NCBI GenBank assembly: GCA_036362985.1
Contig: JAYGXS010000008.1
Location: 19,138,923 to 19,202,922, forward strand
Length of the DNA: 64,000 nt
Reading direction: 5' to 3'
DNA from: Ligula intestinalis
Lineage: Eukaryota > Platyhelminthes > Cestoda > Diphyllobothriidea > Diphyllobothriidae
Shown: positions 56,261 to 64,000 of the stretch, in pieces
Position numbering within the stretch: the first letter of the stretch is position 1
How the letters are laid out: every line of letters starts with the position of its first letter
Position numbers and translations under genes: made by a program
The notes under the pieces: generated by a model
Databases searched by the model: none
What the model was told of the DNA's origin: nothing
The model's input: only the letters and a program-made list of their open reading frames with translations

Positions 56261-58470
56261 CACTCTGTAAGACGGGATAGCCGATGCAAATGCATGGAAC
56301 TCCAGCACACAAGTGCAGCCACTCAGGAAGGCTGCCTTAGTTTGCTTGAACTGCTACTCAATTTATTTAAGTAACCTTTTTTCATAAAAAGGAAAATAGC
56401 TCAATTAACCTACGTTCGCAAGTTTGCAAATAAATTTGTTCTACACTCTATTTATGGAACGCATGCTGTTCTTAGCCAAAGTGCTCTAACATTTTGCGGG
56501 TCTATTATATTGCTTAACAATATGCTTTAATCAAAGGGTAAATCAGCCGCTAAATTCGGTGCCATTAACCCCCAGCCTCACCAAATATACGAGGCTGAAA
56601 AGTGGAAAATGTAGCAGAGTACAGTCAGGGCAGGAGTAGCCAAGGAGAAATTATAATACATTACTCGATCCATTCAACAATATCCAGCCCTCTTTGTTCC
56701 CCTTTAGCCACAGTTTATTAATTTGATAGAGTTAATAGCACAGAGATAACAGAAATAAAATGGGACAAATCTGTAAATTTTCGAATAACTTTTTGCCAGA
56801 AGGGTGTACCATTGGGACTATTCTCAGAGAAGATGGCATGCACTGATTGAATTACTTACAGAAATAGCAAAATACAAAGCCTTTACGGCCATCAAAAGCG
56901 AAAAATGCCATAAATGTTTCGGACAAGATGCCTACCAACAGTTGTAGTTATGATCAGTTAAACCAATATCAGCTTTTAAACCCACCCTTACGGTTTCACA
57001 TATTTTTTGCACGCCTGATGCTGGCCAATGTTGAAGATGTGCATTTTTAAGTTTTTCTCATTTTCCAAAAACGCCTTTTGTTCGCAGTATCCTCTTAAAG
57101 ATGCACATTTTTTCATTTGTTTTGTATGAATAGCAATGTAAAAGCATATAACTAAGAAAAGGTGGTCGCAATATTCAGGATTACTCACAAAGGTTCAACT
57201 TGGTGGCACTGATCCCTTGCCAGACGAAACGAACAACAGAGAAATAAAATTACCAGCGTAAACCAATTGACGCGATAGGACAGGTACGGACAGACAGGCA
57301 ACGAATGTCCTAAAGTAAAAAAATGGCACCATAATTAAAGTAGAACTTTTGTTTTAGAGGGGAGCGAGAACCGCTACGGCGCCCTGTGTAGGAGAAGAAG
57401 TGATGGCTATTTGCACTAATTGCCAACGTTAGACGGAGATATCGTCGATTTGGTTGAGATTAAATGCCAAGGACTTGAAGAAGGAGGTGTTGGGGATTTC
57501 AGCTGTCGTCATCTTGCCCGTGGACAAAGTGTCCGGACAGGTAGATTTAACAGACCGCATCATCAATAAGTGGTCATTGCTAAGCCATTAGCGTGAATGA
57601 TTGAGCCGGGAACGCATGATTTCCTAAGGAGCGTCAAAATGAACATTGCAATGGATGCTGGCCCTGCTAAGTACCAGGCCTCGCGCATTTGTTGTGCTTG
57701 TTTGGTGTTGACCATGGTACTCACTACCAGTCTCTCCTAAATAAAGGCTATTTCACACTTAAGGGGGACCAGTATCAACTTCTTTGTCACTCAGATCGAT
57801 TTCCTGTCTCGTCAGATCTTTCCATTGGCATCCAATAATCTAAGCTGATCATTTCACCTCCTGTTCTTTACAAGTCATTTAACGAGCTGTCGTGATCACC
57901 GATTTTGAAATTTGCGACTACACATCAATTTTACTGTGGAGCCTCGCTTATGCTTTATATCATCCTGGAATACATCCTTTCTTATCTTTTCATAAACTAT
58001 TATGTAGAAGATGAAAGGAACTATGCATTTCGAGTTATATAATGAAGAGACAAAGAGGTTATTGGGAAAGATGGAGCGGTACTTGTGAATTCGCGAGCTG
58101 ATGGCGTAGTTTGTCCTCAAATTCAAGTAAATGATGTGAAAAATAAAAGTTGCACTTCAAAGTATGCATATATATCTTTGTTTTTTCGAAATAACTTTTC
58201 ATTTTCTCATTCATGTATATAGTTCAATGACATTCTGTGAAGCCGTAACACTAGGCTGAATGTACATCCGCAGTTTTAACGAGTACCATTAATTTAAAAA
58301 GGAATCTTGTCTCCATGCAGCGTTAGTTGGTAAGTTATACTTGTTCTGTCAAAAATCAGGCCAACTTATGCAGTTTTACTTTCAAAAACTTAGAAACTTC
58401 ATCTCCCTAGCAGTCATTTATTACCATATTCATATTAAACGGATAGTCATCAGAATGCCTTTTTAGTCGA
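56261..58470. other. Unassigned region
   Basis: Short minus-strand frames at 56988-57188 and 57896-58126 have no domain. The 57.36-57.72 kb stretch is GC-richer, without open frame. Confidence 0.4.
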
Positions 58471-58475
58471 GGTCA

Positions 58476-61400
58476 ATGGTTTCCTGTTTGGCAACACTAT
58501 CTTCGATGACATGCAAATTCATGGGCTCTATTCTGGCACTTATTGGTTGGCTCTGTATACCAGCTGGAGCAGTTCTGCTTTTCGTTGCTACCGGCAAGTA
58601 CGTCCTTTTTGATTTGTTAGGCATTTTAAATGAAATCTCTTTCGTGATTATCGCTCAAAAACAACTAGAGTATGGTCGGTATATTTCATGTATAATTGGT
58701 TGATAACTGGTCGCAAAATAGCATTAAGCAGGGTTGATACGCTGATTAACTAAATGCTTGAACTCAGGTGGTTTCTGTCACAACGGCAGCCCAGCTACTG
58801 AAAGAAATTGTTTCTGACCACTTAAAAATAATGTCTGCTTAAGAAGTATGCACTTAACTCGTAGATTTTGAGAGCCATTATACGTTCAAAGATATATTTT
58901 TTGAACAACAAATACGAAAGTATTCTGTGTTGAAATCCCTTGTTAGCCAATTAAGCCCTCCTTAATGTACACACTTAAAGAAAGACGAAATTTCGATTTG
59001 AATGAAGATTCCAAATAGTCGAATAATTTTGGAACCCAAGGAATTTTACTTTTGAATTGAATGTTCCGAATTTCATGCTGTGTACATCCTATCTAAAAAG
59101 GTTCGTTTTTCCCTTCGGTTTAGGAAGAGGTCACATAGCTCTCATAAAATTATGCAATCGATTTGAATCATTATGTAGGTGCTATAGGCAATCTTAATAA
59201 ATTAACGGATATGATGTTATGTCACGAAAGGTACTTTCAGAGAACTCAGAAGGTCAGCTTGGCGAGTTTAATTATATTTTCGATGCATTTTCTTCAGGCC
59301 AATACATTTATATGGGAGAGTTAAAATTTAAACAATTTGTCGATTTTGTCTATATGCAATCATGACCTCGAAAGCCTCCGACCAGTAAGCACTCACTAAC
59401 CCCGCTTGTATGGTTAACCAAATAGCCTTAACAATTGCCTGCCAGTTCGTCCGATTCTGCACATGCTCAACGCACCATATAATGTGATAACGAAGTGGTT
59501 AGCATAGAAACTCAAAACTACAACATCAGCTGGTACCATGTTGCTATCGAAACAAATTTGAAATTATCGACGACGTCAACAACGTGAACATCAGCGGCAT
59601 GAGGATGCTGTCTCTAGACGTCTCATTGCCATTCACGAACGTTCCGGTTTCCGGTACAGTTGATTGCATTAACAAATACATGTTGGAAAGTCTGGTGGAA
59701 GAATAGCAACAAATGCAGTAATTGAAGTATAATAAGGGTGCAACCTTTTTGACAGTTAGTTTTACAGATAGATAAATAGCTTTGCTATGCGCTCACTTCC
59801 TGGACTTCTCCCGGCTGATATATTTGAGAGCAAGATGGATAAATTTCAATAAATTTATCAGATGCATAGGCTAAAACACTATGGCTTCTATGTGCATGAT
59901 ATTATCGTGATCGCTGCAACCGCAACCGATGAAGACGCACTCTTTACTACTGTTAACCAAGCCCATTCGAGCATTAACTTCACATTGAGGACTGAAAAGT
60001 CAGGTTCGCTTTCCTTATTGAACGTCCTCCTAAGTCGCAGACCTGACGGCAGCGTCAGAAGAAGCGTGCATCGAAAGAGAACCTGGTCCGGACAATATCG
60101 GAATTTTAACAGTTTTGAACTTCTTCAGTAGAAGCAAAATCTAGGCAGCTGCTTAGTACACAGGCCCAGTAACGTTTGCTCAGCAGACGGTATGTAGGAG
60201 GAGCTCAAGAATATCGAGGGCCTACTTCGAGGAGTATGTATCCTGAGAAATGTTTTACAAGGAATATGGCTGAGAAACACATTATAACCATTGCACCTAC
60301 TGTAGAAAAGACAACACTGTTCCTCAGAACCCCTTTTGATGGGAGGCAGCAAGTGGACTGCTGAAAAGACGCCTTGACTAAGCCGTTGAAATAACCTTTC
60401 TAGCAGCAAAAGTTCGGGTATTATTTTTAATCAAGCCTTGCTTACATAGGGGAAGCTAGGGATAGGTAACCGGCTCAAACTAATTCCATATACATCTGCT
60501 ACTTTCCTTGCTCCTGTGGCGCAAGTTATATTGGTCGCACAAGCCGGCGCCTATTCAAAAAGATAAAAGAACACCTCCCAGCATAGCTGAGATGAGGTGA
60601 AGTGGGGAGCATAAACAGTTCTTTTCTGGCGCACGTGGTTGATTTCAGACATCAGGTGGAGCACAATGAAGCATTGTGAGTGATACACATGGTCGCAACA
60701 AATTCTGCTATTTAAGGAAAGTTAATTGCATTTTATTTAAAAGATATATGCATACTACTTAGAAAGCCATTTGTTGCAGAAAATACTTGTTAAATCGGTC
60801 ACGAAGAAGCTTGTTTAAAAGCTGGCGTCCCGATGTGAGTGAAATGACGTGATATTAGGTTGCTTGATAACCAATATTACAACCCTACGTAATGCTGGTC
60901 TCCGAGTGACCATCAATGTTGCTAAAATTTCGGCTGTTTGTAGGTAATACCGACCAGACTGCAGGTTACATCCAAACCACCTTTTTCCTCGCTCTGCATG
61001 AAGAAACATATGTCTTTTTTTATCGACAGGATAAAAGTGTCAGCTATGGTCCTGCTGGGCGGTGGAATCTTCCTGGTACTATTTGGACACATGCTATCTT
61101 GTTGTGCTTCTAGATGTGAACGCGTAAGTTTGCAATTTAAAATATGATACTAAAAGTATCTTGAATCCAAGATGCAGAGACACGTAAAAGGAACCGAATT
61201 AACTTACCAACAGCAACCATTTTTAGTTTGTGAACTGAAGCCGATTAATGTGCAACAATTTTTTTGAAGAACTACAACCCTCAATCAAGTTAACGATTGT
61301 TGTACTGTGGACGTCGTGCTGAGTAATTTAAAGTGGTCGTGTTATTTTTGGTTTGCTGATTGATCATGCATTTAATGGAAGTAGGAACAGAAGATAAAAA

Positions 61401-63530
61401 TGCAGGTAGTGCTGGTTGATGACGGCAAATACGCTAAAATGGCAATTGCAGTCTCGTTTGTCTTTGTTGGTGATAGCATTCTGCCTATAACATTAACCAC
61501 TGTGTGGCTGTTAGCAGGTTCCAGGAAAGAGCTGTGAATGCACAGCCGAACCAATTGCGTTGTATAAAAGGGGGGTGAACACGCGTCTGTCATGGCATAT
61601 ATTCTCGATAGAAAACGGCAAGAATTTAAGACCCTGGCGCATCAGTTTGAGTGTTAAACGGCAAAAGTAGTTTAAGTAGTTCACTTAATATTCCATTAGT
61701 CCCAACAGTTAGTCAAACGGAAACGGTGGATATAGGGGTTTTAGGGATGGGTTAGCAAGAAAGGCAGTGTTAAGTGTTAAGTGGAAAAATGCAGTGGAAT
61801 AATTTCCCGTGGCCACTGGGAGTCAGCTGTTCTGCATGTAAAACAAAAGTGTTGGCAACGGTTAGTTGGCCCTCAGGTTAGTTAAAGTAGATGGCCTCAA
61901 AACAAGCATTTTTTTCAAAAAATTTAAGGAACCAGCATTTCGATAATCGGGTGTTTTTCGCAAAACGTTAAACGATAATACAGAAGAGGGAAATCTACAG
62001 ATATAAATCAACAACATTTCTCGATGCAATAAATTTAAAATGCATATTGCAATAATTAAAGTATATTCCACTGCCTATCCTAATTCCCCATCCATAAAAC
62101 CCCTATAACAAGCGTTTTAATTAGAGGTAATGCTGGGCTAGGGGTATATGAGCTGCACTACCATACCTACTGTTGCCAGGTTTGGTCCTGTATGAAATTT
62201 CAACACGAATTCTCATAGCAGCACGCACCGAGTAGCGACCGGTGATAAGGGTTATGGATATGTATGAGCCTGTGTCACATGACTTCAACATTAGTAGTTA
62301 TATTAATCAGAAGTATGTTCATTTGCATTTTTTATAAGATTTAAATATGTAATAGTCCTATTTCCATAGTTAAGAGCCAGCAATTGCATCTGCTACAGAA
62401 AAAGCTATAGGACAAAGTAATTTCTAATTTCCATTCTTTTTGGACATCAAAGTCACCCTGGTCACATTTAACTTATAATTAACTCTGCATTTATTACAGG
62501 ATTGACGTCTCGCAATGACAATAAGGAACGCTGGTTCATTGTTGTCTTTGAAAAACGTAACGCGCCTTCATGTATGTACTCATTGTACATAAATTCCGGC
62601 AAATATGTTTCCGTTTTCTTAGTCTGGAAGAAAACAGGTAGGATTCTCAAAACTTGAAAAGAGTAATTATTTGTTTATTATATTATCTGTATCGATTTTA
62701 AAATAGCTTATATTTGCACACATTTCATGTAAAAATGTTAAAATTTAGTTTGCTTGGGTACACTCAGTAGAATATTCACGCATTCGATAAGCACAGAACG
62801 TCAACTAATCCAGTCAGATGTGAAACTCCCTTAAAGTTTACGGTCTTTGAAGGGTTTTCCGCTTCTGTTGTTATTACGACTACGCATGTGTGAACGTTTG
62901 TATACAGTGGTATTGCAATAAGGTTATCATATTCGAGTATGTATTCAATTACGTACGTTCTTCAGGTGACATTCGTTTTATGAAAACGAAACTGTTTATT
63001 CTCCTCTGAACGTTTTCGGGGTTATATTCTTGTCTGTTAATTCAAGTGCAATAAGTCTGAAAGCTTTCACAGTGTCTGTGGTACACTGTCGAAGAAGTTC
63101 ACTTTTCAACTGACATTGTAAAAAGTAGTGTTCAAATCACAAAGGTCATTGAATTCCTACACTGTATTGTTAGGATAGTTCACTTAAAATAGGCCCAGTT
63201 TTCCGTATGTAATATGCTGCGGAGCAAATAGTTAAGAAAAGCGGTTGTTTCATATTAGCGTATCGGCGGTCGCACAATATAGCGCAATGTACCCCAAGCA
63301 AACAAACACTCTCAGTCTAGTGAAATCATGGATAAAGTTCATACTGGCAGAATCTCTGCTTATGCCAACCATTAAATTTGTTCATGAACGCAAACCTACA
63401 GCTAGCTCCGACGTTTATATTGCTATTAGAATCTTCCCATAGTTCAGCAGTGAATATGTACGGAGACTTATAGAACTGATGTTTTCTTCATATTACAGGA
63501 AGCGAATTTACTGCTCCGAATATCAACTGA
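58476..63530 (+). CDS. Candidate five-exon membrane protein gene
   Basis: Five open segments join with consistent phases. E1: 58476 (or ATG 58506) to 58597, donor GTACGT, phase 2. E2: 61030-61123, donor GTAAGT, phase 0. E3: 61391-61517, phase 1, weak donor GTTCCA. E4: 62500-62637, phase 1. E5: 63499-63530, stop TGA. Hydrophobic segments: FMGSILALIGWLCIPAGAVL in E1, VSAMVLLGGGIFLVLFGHML in E2 and AIAVSFVFVGDSILPITLTT in E3, suggesting three membrane helices, then a soluble C-terminus (NDNKERWFIVVFEKRNAP). A Cys cluster (SCCASRCER) follows helix 2. About 170 residues in total. Family not recognised. The E3 donor is the weakest point; GTGATA at 61471 is an in-phase alternative that would cut the third helix short. 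Confidence 0.5.
59785..60730 (+). mobile_element. PLE fragment within intron 1 of the membrane-protein gene
   Basis: Contains an RT piece (LPGLLPADIFESKMDK and the 59862-60131 frame), broken connecting sequence, and a GIY-YIG piece CSCGASYIGRTSRRLFKKIK near 60500-60570. It differs from the 44-46 kb PLE, so it is a separate family. Many stops. Confidence 0.7.
59862..60131 (+). pseudogene. PLE reverse transcriptase fragment with altered catalytic motif
   Basis: This 89-residue frame has GFYVHDIIVIAATATDEDAL in the position of motif C (YVDD in the intact-looking PLEs). The first catalytic Asp is His. SINFTLRTEKSGSLSLLNVL and VRRSVHRKRTWSGQY then match the usual PLE series (IQFTMEAEVNNQLAFLDVL; KVFR). 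Expected to be inactive. Confidence 0.7.
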
Positions 63531-64000
63531 AATCCGACTTCTGCGGCAGTCTGGATGGCAACTTTCGATCGCAGCCTCTGACACACACTACATAAAAAAA
63601 ACTTTGACCCGACTACGTGCAAGGAAACAAGCCAAATGTTTTGAACCTTGTAACGCCGAAAGATCATAAATTCTCTACAGCCTCTCGACCATGTAGTCCT
63701 TACGTGGGAGTGTGCACTCTTCTGTGACCGTGATAGTTGCATTCGTTACCCGAAATTTCATGCGCGTCGTAGAGGCTGAAACAGACTTTTGACCAGTTAT
63801 GTTACATGGTATGGACTTCAGGTATTGCCCGTATCCGGAAAAAGGGATAAAAAACAAGCCAAAGTTGCCGAAGAACACACTGCCGAGATAAGTTAACTAC
63901 CAACGGACGCTGTGGCAGACCTAGTTTAAGGACAAGAAAATGGAGTCAGGAAATAATTAAAAGGTGCAGAGGGGTAAGATTAATCGCCTTGTGCAAAAAC
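63531..64000. other. Downstream region, no gene called
   Basis: Would include the 3' untranslated region of the candidate gene. No AATAAA near the stop; a GGAAATAATTAAAAG occurs near 63950. Minus frames here have no domain. Confidence 0.3.

Overview
The window is eukaryotic, repeat-dominated genomic DNA with one 100-base N gap (40588-40687). I see no prokaryotic gene organisation: long coding runs are broken by stops and frameshifts and are nearly all retroelement remnants, while plausible host genes appear only as short exons with GT-AG borders. The style of the Penelope-like elements (PLEs) and CR1-like elements, plus TTAGGG-type telomeric repeats at 37.55-37.63 kb, suggests a flatworm. A diphyllobothriidean tapeworm is my best guess, but that is inference without a database search.

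Layout. 0-6.5 kb: AT-rich DNA with PLE debris, including an inverted pair of PLE ends (1.5-1.94 kb) and a broken PLE (2.7-3.9 kb, minus). 6.57-11.06 kb: decayed CR1-like non-LTR retrotransposon, plus strand (copy A). 11.85-13.6 kb: two convergent PLE fragments. 13.95-17.0 kb: a second non-LTR type (endonuclease, RT with YMDD, terminal zinc knuckle). 17.1-20.7 kb: PLE tail and a PLE fragment. 22-36 kb: tRNA-derived SINE, two arrays of a ~101-bp tandem repeat, copies of a long AT-rich noncoding repeat, a 495-bp foldback element, a candidate secreted cysteine-rich peptide gene (25.4-26.5 kb) and PLE fragments (31.1-32.2 kb). 37.5-39.5 kb: interstitial telomeric tract, (TA)n, and an inverted unit carrying two hammerhead ribozymes. 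42.0-50.6 kb: CR1-like copy B, minus strand, interrupted by a 3.2-kb head-to-head PLE palindrome (43669-46896) and by an inverted piece of its own ORF1 (47314-47674). 58.5-63.5 kb: a candidate five-exon membrane-protein gene with a PLE fragment in its first intron.

How parts relate. Copies A and B are the same family: 5' leader, ORF1, then ORF2 with APE-type endonuclease and RT. The PLEs share an RT with YVDD, a GIY-YIG endonuclease, and a 3' segment with a hammerhead-like core (CTGATGA or CTGACGA, stem, GAAAC, GTC). The 38.8-39.5 kb unit has no coding capacity but has the most complete hammerhead folds, repeats itself at 362 bp, and resembles the small ribozyme-bearing retroelements called retrozymes. 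The two most interesting structures are this ribozyme palindrome and the near-identical PLE palindrome.
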